Shown here piece after piece: positions 19,275-28,089 of a stretch of 64,000 nt of DNA. Numbering within the stretch: the stretch's first letter is position 1; every line of letters begins with the position of its first letter. The DNA lies in assembly GCF_900142415.1 (NCBI RefSeq), contig NZ_FRAU01000002.1, positions 310,001-374,000 on the forward strand, written 5' to 3'. Below the pieces are notes generated by a model. The model did no database searches. It saw only the letters and a program-made list of their open reading frames with translations, and was not told the origin of the DNA. Origin of the DNA: Rhodothermus profundi (GTDB lineage Bacteria > Bacteroidota > Rhodothermia > Rhodothermales > Rhodothermaceae). The position numbers and the translations under genes were made by a program.

Positions 19275-19574
19275 ATGACTTACTATCGTGAGAAAATGAT
19301 TGACCGCCAGGTTGGGCGCAATGCCGAATTATTTGCACAGGCCATTGCCCGCCTGGACTCCCCGGAAAAGCGCTATCCGTATTTGCGCATTCTGGTCAGT
19401 CTGATCGAACAGGCGCATCCTGAATGGAATCAGGCTCCCCACAAGGATCGACAGATCGCGCAGTTGGTCTATCTGATGAGTAAAGGCCAGCTCGACATGG
19501 ACGAGGTGGCCGAGGTAGTGCGCGTTCGGGATGAGGAGCGCGGCTATTTCTACGATAGCGAGCGCGCGCGCTAA
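19275..19574 (+). CDS. DUF4290-like small protein
   Basis: A 99-aa soluble protein. The opening (YYREKMIDRQVGRNAELFAQ, then EKRYPYLRILVSLIEQAHP) resembles the start of DUF4290, a Bacteroidota/Rhodothermota family of unknown function. Family members I know are nearer 190 aa, so this would be a short version. It converges on ruvC with only 3 nt between the stop codons. The function is unknown. Confidence 0.65.
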   Translation: MTYYREKMIDRQVGRNAELFAQAIARLDSPEKRYPYLRILVSLIEQAHPEWNQAPHKDRQIAQLVYLMSKGQLDMDEVAEVVRVRDEERGYFYDSERAR

Positions 19575-19577
19575 CGA

Positions 19578-20123
19578 TCAGTCCAGGCGTTCCGGGTGTG
19601 CCTGAACGAAACGGGCCCAACTGGTATGGCCTCGGAAAGGCTGCAAGCGCGTCCGGTGTTGCCAGTGGCACACAGCCACGGCGAGGGCATCGGACGCGTC
19701 AAGGGCCAGTTTTACCTGATCGGAAGGTAGATCAAGCAAGGCCTGCACCATAAAGCGCACCTGCTCCTTGGTAGCATTGCCGCGGCCAGTTAGTGCTTTT
19801 TTGACTTCTTTCGGGGTGTATTCAACCGTAGGAATCTGACGGGTCAGAACGGCCAGCATCGCGGCAGCCTGCGCCCGCCCCAGTTTCAGCATAGATTGGG
19901 GATTGCGGCCATAAACAGGCATCTCAAGCGCGCATTCGTCCGGTCGATACCGATCCACCAGGGCGCTGAGCTGTTCAAACAGCCGAAGCAAACGGAGCGG
20001 ATGGGACGCCTGCGCGTCCAGATGGATTACGTCCACGGCGACCACCCGCGCCCGCTCGCCTTCCACTGCCAGCACCCCATAGCCGGTGTGGCGCGATCCC
20101 GGATCAATTCCCAGGATGATCAA
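19578..20123 (-). CDS. ruvC: Crossover junction endodeoxyribonuclease RuvC
   Basis: This nuclease resolves Holliday junctions with RuvAB. A TTG start at 20123 is preferred: it places the first catalytic Asp of GIDPGSRHTGYG at residue 6 and gives 181 aa (E. coli 173). Longer in-frame starts run into yebC and add unrelated residues. Other acidic residues are in ALEMPVYG and in the paired DASDALAVAVCH. The typical QSxxKLGRAQ segment is also present. It starts 13 nt after the yebC stop; ruvA and ruvB are not here. Confidence 0.92.
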   Translation of the reverse strand: MIILGIDPGSRHTGYGVLAVEGERARVVAVDVIHLDAQASHPLRLLRLFEQLSALVDRYRPDECALEMPVYGRNPQSMLKLGRAQAAAMLAVLTRQIPTVEYTPKEVKKALTGRGNATKEQVRFMVQALLDLPSDQVKLALDASDALAVAVCHWQHRTRLQPFRGHTSWARFVQAHPERLD

Positions 20124-20136
20124 CGTCTCGGTGCGC

Positions 20137-20883
20137 TCAGGAGATAGCGGCAAGGGTGGCCTCGTCGAAGTTGAGGGTGGTGTAGACGTTCTGCACGTCT
20201 TGATGCGCTTCAAGCGCCTCCAGGAGGGCGACAACCTTCTTGGCCTCCTCCGGAGGCAGGGTGACCGTGGTCGTGGGAACGCGCTGCAGACCCGCCTCTA
20301 GGGGCTCAATACCCGCGCTGCGCAGGGCTTCCAGCACGTCAGCAAACGCTTCGACCGACGTGGTAACGACAAACGTATCGTCCTCTCGCGTCAGATCTTC
20401 GGCACCAGCTTCGGCCACCAGCTCAAAAAGCTCCAATTCGTCGCGGTCGGCCGCTGAGATCTCAATGATACCCTTGCGCTCAAACAGATAGGCCACCGAT
20501 CCGGGCTGTCCCAGACTGCCCCCTGCCTTGGTAAACAGGTGGCGAATTTCAGAAACAGTCCGATTGGTGTTGTCCGTCAACGCTTCGATAAAGACGGCTA
20601 CGCCGCCAGGCGCGTACCCTTCATAGGTTACTTCGACGTAGTCTTCGCCCTGAATTTCGCCCGTTCCCCGTTTGATTGCCCGTTCAATGTTTTCCTTGGG
20701 CATGTTCTCGGCTTTCGCGCGCTCAATAGCCTGCGCCAGGCGGGGATTGGCCTCAGGATCTCCTCCTCCTTCCCGAGCCGCAACAATGATGTCGCGCGAG
20801 AGTCGCGCCCAGATCTTTGATTTCCGTGCGTCGACGACGGCCTTCTGCCGCTTGACCTTCGACCATTTATTATGCCCGGCCAT
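20137..20883 (-). CDS. yebC: YebC/PmpR family protein (TACO1-like)
   Basis: A 248-aa protein of the YebC family. Members are described as transcriptional regulators and, more recently, as factors helping ribosomes through proline-rich stretches. The start MAGHNKWSKVKRQK at 20883 is the family N-terminus; the frame upstream is open but not conserved. ENIERAIKRGTG, YEGYAPGG and NTNRTVSEIRHLFTKAGGSL are conserved blocks. It is co-transcribed with ruvC, a widespread pairing. Confidence 0.95.
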   Translation of the reverse strand: MAGHNKWSKVKRQKAVVDARKSKIWARLSRDIIVAAREGGGDPEANPRLAQAIERAKAENMPKENIERAIKRGTGEIQGEDYVEVTYEGYAPGGVAVFIEALTDNTNRTVSEIRHLFTKAGGSLGQPGSVAYLFERKGIIEISAADRDELELFELVAEAGAEDLTREDDTFVVTTSVEAFADVLEALRSAGIEPLEAGLQRVPTTTVTLPPEEAKKVVALLEALEAHQDVQNVYTTLNFDEATLAAIS

Positions 20884-21236
20884 TGCTGCTGCATCGCTTG
20901 GTTGCACACCCCATCGAAAAACGCAGGGCAGGCATTTGTGGGTTCCCGCGCAATCGCCCCGCTGAATGGACGCGGGCGCAAAACCTGAAGCACCGAGCGC
21001 TCCAGAAAGAGGACGCAAGATCGCCGGACCTTCCGGAACCGGTCCATGTCCGCGTAGGCTAACGCGGCAAGAGATCCTCTACGTCTGGTGGAGGGGGCGG
21101 GCGCCACCACACCTTTCACTCCTTTACATCAAGAAAAATGAGGCGCACCCTTTAAACGAAGACTGGCAAAATCGAACAGAAATTCCGATCTTTGGCGCAA
21201 GAAGTGTGAGCGCTTTCATTACCCGAAATATCTGCC
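20884..21236. other. Divergent intergenic region, 353 bp
   Basis: This lies between yebC (minus) and a symporter gene (plus). GATCTTTG at 21187-21194, 42 nt before the symporter ATG, is close to the Bacteroidota -7 element TAnnTTTG. Frames open across this stretch on both strands show no recognisable protein. No RNA gene was recognised. Confidence 0.4.
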
Positions 21237-22892
21237 ATGCCTGCGTTTCAGTTCGTCTGGCTCGATTTAGCTGCTGTTGGGCTCTACGTGGTCTTTATTG
21301 TCTGGTTAGGGCTGTACCTGGCCCGTCGCATGAAAACAGCCGACGACTATTTTCTGGCAGGCCGTTCGCTTACCTGGTGGCTGATTGGTTTTTCACTATT
21401 TGCTTCCAACATTTCTTCCAGTACGCTGCTGGGATTGGCCTCAAGTGCTTACGGTACGGGCATATCGGTGTACAATTATGAGTGGATGGCCACCCTTGTG
21501 TTGATCTTCTTTGTCATCTTTATTCTTCCTTTCTATTTGCGCACGCGCATTTATACCATTCCCGAGTTTCTGGAGCGGCGGTTTGACGGACGGGCGCGGG
21601 TGTACTTTTCGGGATTGCTTATTGTGCTCAACATTATGGTGGACACGGCGGGAGCGCTCTATGCAGGAGCCCTGGTGGTGCAGATCCTTTATCCTCAGGT
21701 GCCCATGTGGATGGCGGTGGCTGTGCTTGGATTGTTGGCCGGTCTCTACACGGTAGCGGGTGGCTTGAAGGCGGTTGTGTACACCGATGCGGTGCAGGCC
21801 GTGCTCTTGCTGCTGGGTGCGGTGCTGGTGGCGGTGCTTTCCTTCCAAGCGGTAGGTTCCTGGGAGGTTGTAACGGCCCAGATTCCGCCGGGTGACCTGA
21901 GCATCCTTCGTCCAGCCGACGATCCGGTGCTGCCATGGCCCGGGCTGGTAACAGGGGTCTTCCTGCTGGGCTTCTATTTCTGGTGTACCAACCAGTTTAT
22001 GGTGCAGCGTGTGCTGGGCGCGCGGGATTTGAACCACGGGCGGTGGGGGTCGCTCTTCGCGGGACTGCTGAAATTACCCGTCCTTTTCATCATGGTACTG
22101 CCGGGCATTTTTGCACGCATTCTTTATCCCCCCGAGCAATTTCCGATGCTGGCAGCCAACACTGACCTGATTTTTCCAACCCTTCTTTTTGATCTGTTGC
22201 CGGCAGGCATTCGGGGGCTGGTCATTACGGCCCTGGTAGCGGCGATCATGTCAAGCGTCGATTCGACGCTGAACGCTGCTTCGACGCTTGTAACTATGGA
22301 TTTCATCCGCCGCTTCAGACGGCAGGACAGCCATGCATTGGTCGGGGCAGGACGCTGGGTGACCGCCGGCTTCATGGCGCTGGCCATTCTCTGGGCACCG
22401 CAGATCGTGCGCTTTCCTAATCTGTGGACCTACCTGCAGGCCATGCTGGCCTATCTGGCACCGCCGGTAGTAGCCTGCTTTCTGGTAGGCATCTTCTGGA
22501 AACGCGCCACGCGCAGCAGCGCCTTTATCGGGCTTGTGGTGGGCCATCTGGCGGCTGCGGTCTTTCTCATCCTGAATCTGACGAACCAGCTTATTGTGCA
22601 GACCGGACCGCTCTCTTCCGAGCAGCAGGCCCTGGTAGCGGCCGGCGTGCCGGTGCTGCACTTTCTCTATCTGCCACCTATTCTGCTGGTCATCAGCGTG
22701 ATTACGATGGTGGTAGCCAGTCTGCTGCAGCCACCTCCTGCTCCGGAAGAAGTCGAAGGGTTGACGTGGTCGCCTGCGTTTTTCCAGGAAGAGTCGCGTA
22801 TGCTGGCCGCCCTGCCCTGGTATAAAAACTACCGGATCCAGGCGTTAGGCCTACTTGTGCTCATTGCATGGATTCTGGTGTGGTTCCGATGA
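21237..22892 (+). CDS. Sodium:solute symporter (SSS/SGLT family), first copy
   Basis: A 551-aa inner-membrane transporter with about 13-14 TM segments. It resembles SglT-type sugar symporters: the early DDYFLAGRSLTWW motif, GGLKAVVYTDAVQ, the Trp/Tyr-rich FYFWCTNQFMVQR segment and the Na2-site region SSVDSTLNAASTL. This suggests Na+-coupled sugar or related uptake, but the substrate is not certain. An outer-membrane barrel and a second SSS gene follow downstream. Confidence 0.9.
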   Translation: MPAFQFVWLDLAAVGLYVVFIVWLGLYLARRMKTADDYFLAGRSLTWWLIGFSLFASNISSSTLLGLASSAYGTGISVYNYEWMATLVLIFFVIFILPFYLRTRIYTIPEFLERRFDGRARVYFSGLLIVLNIMVDTAGALYAGALVVQILYPQVPMWMAVAVLGLLAGLYTVAGGLKAVVYTDAVQAVLLLLGAVLVAVLSFQAVGSWEVVTAQIPPGDLSILRPADDPVLPWPGLVTGVFLLGFYFWCTNQFMVQRVLGARDLNHGRWGSLFAGLLKLPVLFIMVLPGIFARILYPPEQFPMLAANTDLIFPTLLFDLLPAGIRGLVITALVAAIMSSVDSTLNAASTLVTMDFIRRFRRQDSHALVGAGRWVTAGFMALAILWAPQIVRFPNLWTYLQAMLAYLAPPVVACFLVGIFWKRATRSSAFIGLVVGHLAAAVFLILNLTNQLIVQTGPLSSEQQALVAAGVPVLHFLYLPPILLVISVITMVVASLLQPPPAPEEVEGLTWSPAFFQEESRMLAALPWYKNYRIQALGLLVLIAWILVWFR

Positions 22893-22991
22893 GGCTTGAT
22901 CAAAAATTCGCCGGCCGTCGCAAAAGTTAACAGTATGGAAACACAGCACCCTGTAGTATTACAGCTTACTGCAGGCAACCTGAAAAAAAGG

Positions 22992-23996
22992 ATGATGCGG
23001 TATTTCCGGTGCGGAATCGCTCTGCTCAGCCTGTTGCTCACAGGAACGCTTTATGGTCAGGGACGAGTCAGTGGACTGGCTTTCGGGGATTTCTACTACA
23101 TAGCGCGTCATCACAATGCTGAGCTGGAAGGACAAAACGGATTCTGGATCCGGCGCATTTATTTAACCTATGATCAGAAGCTGGACGAAACCTTTGCCTG
23201 GCGGTTACGCCTGGAAATGAACTCGCCGGGCAATTTCACGGCAGGCAACGCAACGCCTTTCGTAAAGGATGCCTATCTGCGATGGAAGCTGAACGACCTG
23301 CATGCGCTATACCTGGGCATTTCTTCATCGGCGCTGTTCAACCTGGTGGAATCGGTCTGGGGGTACCGCTCCGTTGAAAAAGCTCCGGCAGATTTGCAAA
23401 AACTGGGATCGTCGCGGGAGTTTGGCGTTGCGCTGAAAGGACGCCTTACCCGGGATGGACGAGTGCGGTATCATGCTACGTTTGGTAACGGAGAGGGAAC
23501 GAAGGCAGAAGGATACCGAGGAAAAAAGCTGGCGCTGGCGCTGCAGTTTTTCCCATCCAGGCCATTGATTCTGGAGTCTTATGTGGATTATGCGCGCCTG
23601 CAGCAAGGCGCCTCGCTGACGACGTGGCATCTTTTCGGGGCTTACCGGACCGAAGGCTTCCGCGCTGGGGTGGTGTATGAAAGGCAGCGCGTTCGTGCGG
23701 CGGGAGGAAGCGACCGCATGCTGCGCTATGTTTCGGGATTTGTGGTGGGGCGTGTGCAGGAGCGCATGCACCTGTTGGTGCGCATGGATCGGCTGCTGGA
23801 TCCTAATCCGAAAGGCGCCTCCATTTCCTATCTACCCTTTGCCACAACTTCAAAAGCCACGTTGTGGATTCTGGGAGTAGATGTGGCCGTAGCGCCGCAG
23901 GTTCATTTTATTCCGAACATTGAATGGATCACCTATGACCAAGAAGCCCTGCGCGCCGATCTTTACCTTCGCGGGACGTTCTATTTTCGTTTCTAA
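22992..23996 (+). CDS. Outer-membrane beta-barrel protein (porin-like)
   Basis: The double ATG at 22992/22995 precedes a clear signal peptide (MMRYFRCGIALLSLLLTG, cleavage near YGQG), giving about 334 aa. The longer frame upstream adds 32 polar residues before the signal and is rejected. The mature part shows alternating strands and ends in FYFRF, the C-terminal aromatic expected for barrel assembly. It resembles the phosphate-selective porin O/P and DUF481-type barrels only in outline. It lies between two Na+ symporter genes, so it may let their substrate through the outer membrane. Confidence 0.75.
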   Translation: MMRYFRCGIALLSLLLTGTLYGQGRVSGLAFGDFYYIARHHNAELEGQNGFWIRRIYLTYDQKLDETFAWRLRLEMNSPGNFTAGNATPFVKDAYLRWKLNDLHALYLGISSSALFNLVESVWGYRSVEKAPADLQKLGSSREFGVALKGRLTRDGRVRYHATFGNGEGTKAEGYRGKKLALALQFFPSRPLILESYVDYARLQQGASLTTWHLFGAYRTEGFRAGVVYERQRVRAAGGSDRMLRYVSGFVVGRVQERMHLLVRMDRLLDPNPKGASISYLPFATTSKATLWILGVDVAVAPQVHFIPNIEWITYDQEALRADLYLRGTFYFRF

Positions 23997-24012
23997 ATAA
24001 CCGGAAAAGGCC

Positions 24013-24020
24013 TATCTTTC
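24013..24020 (+). promoter_or_regulatory. Candidate -7 promoter element TATCTTTC
   Basis: One mismatch from the Bacteroidota -7 consensus TAnnTTTG. It lies 31 nt before the ATG at 24052. A matching -33 element is not obvious. Confidence 0.3.
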
Positions 24021-24051
24021 CGAAGCTCCGAAGGACTCGCCTGCCAACACG

Positions 24052-25641
24052 ATGATTACGGCGCTGGATTATGCCGTCATTGGCGCCTACTTTGCCGGAC
24101 TTATTCTGCTCTCTTACCTTATTGGACGGCGCTTTCAGGGACGAGCGGACTATTTTCTGGGAGGCCGGCGCATGCCTGCCTGGGTGATTGGATGTTCCAT
24201 TATCGCTACCCAGGCCAGTGTCATCAGCATGATCAGCGCGCCAGCGTTTGTAGCCTTGCGACCAGGGGGCGGTCTCCAATGGCTCCAGTATGAGTTCGCC
24301 GTACCCCTGGCCATGATTCCCGTGGCTGCTGTGCTGGCGCGCGCCTTTCATCGCGCCGGCATTATTACCGTCTACGAATACCTGGAGCAGCGTTTTGGCG
24401 TGGCGACTCGGCTGCTGTTCAGCCTGATTTTCCAGCTCAGCCGTAGTCTGGCTACAGGCGTTGCTATCTATGCGGCTGCCATTTTGCTTTCGACCATCCT
24501 GGATACGTCTCTGCCTGTTTCCATTTTGTTGGTCGGAGGCATTTGTTTGCTGTACACAACTATCGGCGGGATTGCCGCGGACATCTGGAGCGACGTGATT
24601 CAGCTTTTTGTGCTCTGGGCAGGGATTTTCATTGTGTTGGGGTATGCGCTGAAGGTGGGAGGCGGATGGGAACAGCTACTAGCGCACGTGCCCACCGATC
24701 GATTGCAGGCGCTTGAGCTGACCGCGCATGGATGGGGCGACGGGGCTACTTTTGGGTTCTGGCCGATGTTGCTGGGAGGACTGTTTCTGTACACCTCCTA
24801 CTACGGATGCGATCAGAGTCAGATTCAACGGGTACTGTCCACGCCGGATGAGGACACCGCCCGCCGCGCGCTTTTTCTGAACGGAATCGGACGCTTTCCG
24901 CTGGTACTTTCTTACATCCTGGTAGGGGTGTTTTTTGCCGGTTTTGTGCAGGCGGTACCGTCGTTTGCAGCGGCCGTACCTGCCGACCATCCGGACTACA
25001 TGATTCCGCTCTTTATCAAGCAATACGTGCCTCCAGGTATTACGGGGGTGCTGCTGGCTGCCATGTTTGCTGCGGTCATGTCGAGCATCGACTCAGCCTT
25101 CAACGCACTGGCAGCAACAACCGTCCAGGACGTCTATGCCCGGTACCTGCGCCCTCAGGCCAGTGATCGGCATTATTTGAAGGTTTCGCGGCTGCTTACG
25201 GTAGTCTGGGGGACAATCTGCACAGGATTTGCGTTTCTTGCAGGCGGGGTTGCCCCTACCGTCATTGAAGCCATCAACAAGATCGGATCGGTCTTTTACG
25301 GCCCTATTCTGGCAGCCTTTCTGCTCGCTATTCTGAGCCGACGGGCTACCGGTGCGGGGGTTATTGTGGGATTGCTGGCGGGCGTGGGGGTTAACCTGGT
25401 ACTCTGGTTGGCCTTCGAAGCCGAAGTGTCCTGGCTCTGGTGGAATGTAACCGGCTGTCTGGCAACGCTTGGCGTAGCCACGCTGCTTCGCAGCCGAAGC
25501 GCAACAGCTTCCCCCTTCCCCCTGGAGATCAAGCAGGAGCTCCAGGCATATCGCGGACTCTACGCGGGGCTATTGGCTTATAGTCTGGTCATTATGGGCG
25601 TGTCGGCTGGCCTTGCCTACGTGATCCGCTGGCTGGGGTAG
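24052..25641 (+). CDS. Sodium:solute symporter (SSS family), second copy
   Basis: A 529-aa transporter with about 13 TM segments. Family marks are ADYFLGGRRMPAWVIG, GGIAADIWSDVIQ, SYYGCDQSQIQR and SSIDSAFNALAATTVQD. It is clearly divergent from the symporter at 21237 and looks nearer to the multivitamin/iodide or sialic-acid branch than to SglT. The substrate is not assignable. It converges with the minus-strand KaiC-partner gene. Confidence 0.9.
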   Translation: MITALDYAVIGAYFAGLILLSYLIGRRFQGRADYFLGGRRMPAWVIGCSIIATQASVISMISAPAFVALRPGGGLQWLQYEFAVPLAMIPVAAVLARAFHRAGIITVYEYLEQRFGVATRLLFSLIFQLSRSLATGVAIYAAAILLSTILDTSLPVSILLVGGICLLYTTIGGIAADIWSDVIQLFVLWAGIFIVLGYALKVGGGWEQLLAHVPTDRLQALELTAHGWGDGATFGFWPMLLGGLFLYTSYYGCDQSQIQRVLSTPDEDTARRALFLNGIGRFPLVLSYILVGVFFAGFVQAVPSFAAAVPADHPDYMIPLFIKQYVPPGITGVLLAAMFAAVMSSIDSAFNALAATTVQDVYARYLRPQASDRHYLKVSRLLTVVWGTICTGFAFLAGGVAPTVIEAINKIGSVFYGPILAAFLLAILSRRATGAGVIVGLLAGVGVNLVLWLAFEAEVSWLWWNVTGCLATLGVATLLRSRSATASPFPLEIKQELQAYRGLYAGLLAYSLVIMGVSAGLAYVIRWLG

Positions 25642-25642
25642 T

Positions 25643-25670
25643 GCAGGCAAGGCAGCTTCACCCTGCCTGC
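25643..25670. repeat. Hairpin at a convergent junction
   Basis: GCAGGCA (25643-25649) pairs perfectly with TGCCTGC (25664-25670). It lies between the symporter stop and the end of the minus-strand KaiC-partner gene, overlapping the latter's last codons. There is no T-run on either strand. It could act as a weak bidirectional terminator. Confidence 0.4.
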
Positions 25671-26032
25671 GAGGCCGTTTCACGCTGGAGGGCCTTGTAG
25701 GCCAACCGAGCCAGGCCGCCAGCAACATGCACGTTGCGTTCCGAGGGCTCTTCCTGGTCCAGTCGTTCTCGGACGGCTTCGGTCGAAGCCCGGAGTAAGT
25801 TGCGCGTGGCAGCCGTTGAGAGGCCCAGAAAACGGGCAATTTCATCAGCCGATCGATGATGCTCGGCCTCCAGCACCACCGCATAGGCGGCTTCCATCAG
25901 GCTGGGCAGCCAGGTCAGGCGTTTGCGCTCGATCAAGCCACGCGGACCACCGGCCAGCTCAATGGCCTTCAGAAAAACCTGCAGGGCGCGTTGGTCGAGA
26001 TCCACAGGTTGTGGAATGACTTCAACCGGCAT
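25658..26032 (-). CDS. Small helix-turn-helix partner of the KaiC-like ATPase
   Basis: The ATG at 26032, 2 nt after the stop of the KaiC-like gene, gives 124 aa. The central region (RSADEIARFLGLSTAATRNLLRA in two stretches) reads as a helix-turn-helix, followed by a charged helix. It matches my recollection of the 'near-KaiC' probable regulatory family, known mainly from archaea, whose genes sit next to a KaiC-domain gene. The assignment comes from context and pattern; no partner or target is known. Confidence 0.65.
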   Translation of the reverse strand: MPVEVIPQPVDLDQRALQVFLKAIELAGGPRGLIERKRLTWLPSLMEAAYAVVLEAEHHRSADEIARFLGLSTAATRNLLRASTEAVRERLDQEEPSERNVHVAGGLARLAYKALQRETASQAG

Positions 26033-26034
26033 GG

Positions 26035-26919
26035 CTACGTCTCGGAGGTTGATGCTACCGGGGAGGTCTGATGCAGCACCTGAAGGCTGGGGCCGATGCG
26101 GACCAGTCCCTCCGGTGTGATATCCAGCACGTGGGTGCTGGTGTCGTGCCCGCAAAGCCGGCAGCCATCGATACGAAACAGCCGGACCGTTTCGCCAAGG
26201 GGCAAGCGGTAGAGCCGGGCCTGTTGGACACTGGTAATGGGCTGTTTGGCCAGCACCAGCGTGCCGTCAAGAATATGCCCTACCGCATACCCCCCGGCCG
26301 CTTCGGCCGTGAGCAACTCGTGGCCGCTGCGTTTCTGGGAAACCAGCAAGGCGGTCTGGCGCCACTTTTTTAAAAAGGAAAAGATCGGTCGCACCACGTC
26401 GCGGGCCAGCATTTCCCGTGCTTCATAAAGACCGGTGATGGAATCGATTACAAGAGCCCGCACGTGGTAGGTTTTTATGGCGTGCGCTAACGTATTGAGC
26501 AGGGTGGGTAGATCCTGAAGCAGAATTGTATGCGTGGCCGCGTCGATGAGCACAATGCGTTCTTCGATGGCCTGCCAGTCGGTGCCCATGGCCGCCGCCC
26601 GGGTGCGCAGGCCCATGGCGACAAAGGGTGCCGGGTTCTCGGTGGTCAGAAAGAGACACCCGTGACCCTGGCGAGCCTGCGCTATGACAAACTGCTCGAC
26701 AAGCAGGGTTTTGCCGGTGTCGGCTACGCCGGTAACCTGGAGAACGGCATAGCGAGGAATGCCGCCCAGCGGCCTGCGTACCGGGCGATGCGCTTGCCAG
26801 ACCGTAGTGAAGAATAGGTCATCCAGTCCTTCAACTCCTGTGGGAACCCCTTCCAACTGAGGGGCGGCGGCTGCTGCATGGCGCAGCGAAACAACCGCTT
26901 CAACCACCGGTCCGGCCAT
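26035..26919 (-). CDS. KaiC-like RecA-fold ATPase
   Basis: A 294-aa single-domain RecA/KaiC-type ATPase. Walker A GVADTGKT is at 64-71, and the core opens with GVPTGVEGLDDLF. The Walker B region is ALVIDSITGLYE (D159). The C-terminal part contains CRLCGHDTSTH, a possible metal site. It resembles archaeal single-domain KaiC relatives more than cyanobacterial double-domain KaiC. The ATG directly follows the T-run of a hairpin terminator, so the transcript must either read through or start at the hairpin. A small HTH-type partner follows and bpsA lies upstream. Confidence 0.82.
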   Translation of the reverse strand: MAGPVVEAVVSLRHAAAAAPQLEGVPTGVEGLDDLFFTTVWQAHRPVRRPLGGIPRYAVLQVTGVADTGKTLLVEQFVIAQARQGHGCLFLTTENPAPFVAMGLRTRAAAMGTDWQAIEERIVLIDAATHTILLQDLPTLLNTLAHAIKTYHVRALVIDSITGLYEAREMLARDVVRPIFSFLKKWRQTALLVSQKRSGHELLTAEAAGGYAVGHILDGTLVLAKQPITSVQQARLYRLPLGETVRLFRIDGCRLCGHDTSTHVLDITPEGLVRIGPSLQVLHQTSPVASTSET

Positions 26920-26955
26920 AAAAAAGCTACCGGCTGTTTCGCGACAACCGGTAGC
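26920..26955 (-). terminator. Terminator of bpsA, abutting the KaiC-like start codon
   Basis: GCTACCGG (26926-26933) pairs with CCGGTAGC (26948-26955), with three more inner pairs (TGT/ACA). On the minus strand six T (26925-26920) follow. The ATG of the KaiC-like gene (26919-26917) begins at the very next base, so this may work as an attenuator. Confidence 0.85.
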
Positions 26956-27012
26956 GTCAAACGTTCGTTCCGTCGAATCGCTTCGCGCTGTATGTAATGG
27001 GTTTGTAATACG

Positions 27013-28089
27013 TTAGGTGGTAGCAGCCTCTTCGTCGCTGAAGATGTCTCCTTCGACGGCCGTATTTTCCAGGGCAGGCGTGCGCAGCAGCTCAATGCGA
27101 TGCAGCGCCGAGTAATACCAGGAGCGTTCGGGTGGGCGGTGTGTGGGAAGCCATTTCCAGGAGCGCATCGACTCGATATATCCCCAGTTGATGTACGCGC
27201 TAAAGTCATCCAGTAAGTCGGTGAGGACAGCGCCACTGTCGAGCAAAAAGCGCTGGATGCGCGCCCACTTCTCATAGCTTGATTCTACGTGGGTCAGGCC
27301 AAAATAGCCTGCGCAACCTGGACCGCGCAGGGCCATGAGTCCTCGCTCAATGGTCGTCTTAAAGCCCAGAAAACTTTCGGTAGGATCGGTCATAAAGGTG
27401 TCAAAACTGCGGAGCCATGATGTAGGCAGTGGGTCGCGCAGGTCGTAGCGGACGGCTTCAAGCCGGTCAAGTCCTTCGCGGCGAGCCACCTCGTTAATGA
27501 ACTGGATCAACCGTTCATCAATATCAATGGCTAAAATGCGGGCAGGGGCGCCGGTAAGAGCGGCGGCAATGCTCATAAGGTCATCGTCCCCCAGCACAAT
27601 GATGGTTTTCCCTTCCAGATCGCCGCGATGCCAGGCAAAAGCAATGCGCGAGAGGGTGGTTGCTTCGGTGACAAAGCCTTGATCATAGGCCTGAATGGCT
27701 TCGGGGCGTTGCTTGCAGATCTCTGCAAAGCGGGTAACCACCTGTTCAGGCAACGTGTGATAGTCAACCCCTCGCCCTTCGCAGTGCGGGCAGGTGGCCT
27801 CGCGCGCTGGCGCAACGCCCAGCGCTTGCGCCAGGGCCTGACCGCTTTTGGTCAGGCGCAGCGCACCGTCCCGGGCTTCCAGGAGCTCCGCAGCGATGAG
27901 CTGGTGCCAGAACGCAGTGAGCGCCCGCAGGGGCACATGGCTCAGCCGAATCGCTTCCCACAGATTGTCGGTGGTCAACAGAGCCGCCAGCGCCCGTTTG
28001 GCATCGCGCTCAGTGAAAGGGACCGGTGCCTGCTGGCGCGTTTGCGCAAGTAAATGGGACAGATGCTGGATGGCTTCCTGGCTCGTCAT
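27013..28089 (-). CDS. bpsA: Branched-chain polyamine synthase, N4-bis(aminopropyl)spermidine synthase (BpsA)
   Basis: This enzyme adds aminopropyl groups from decarboxylated S-adenosylmethionine to the secondary amine of spermidine, making quaternary branched polyamines that stabilise nucleic acids at high temperature. The 358 aa carry a winged-helix-like N-terminal domain (about 1-90), the conserved CPHCEGRGVDY segment (about 99-109) and a Rossmann fold. The active-site motif GDDDLMSIA (about 167-175) and TDPTESFLG mark the family (formerly DUF43). It is known from hyperthermophilic archaea and a few thermophilic bacteria. It is followed by its own terminator and then the KaiC-like gene. 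Confidence 0.88.
   Translation of the reverse strand: MTSQEAIQHLSHLLAQTRQQAPVPFTERDAKRALAALLTTDNLWEAIRLSHVPLRALTAFWHQLIAAELLEARDGALRLTKSGQALAQALGVAPAREATCPHCEGRGVDYHTLPEQVVTRFAEICKQRPEAIQAYDQGFVTEATTLSRIAFAWHRGDLEGKTIIVLGDDDLMSIAAALTGAPARILAIDIDERLIQFINEVARREGLDRLEAVRYDLRDPLPTSWLRSFDTFMTDPTESFLGFKTTIERGLMALRGPGCAGYFGLTHVESSYEKWARIQRFLLDSGAVLTDLLDDFSAYINWGYIESMRSWKWLPTHRPPERSWYYSALHRIELLRTPALENTAVEGDIFSDEEAATT

Noticed and set aside
20966-21481. A 171-codon plus-strand frame crossing the yebC-symporter gap
   Set aside because: It overlaps the certain symporter gene in another frame and has no recognisable features.
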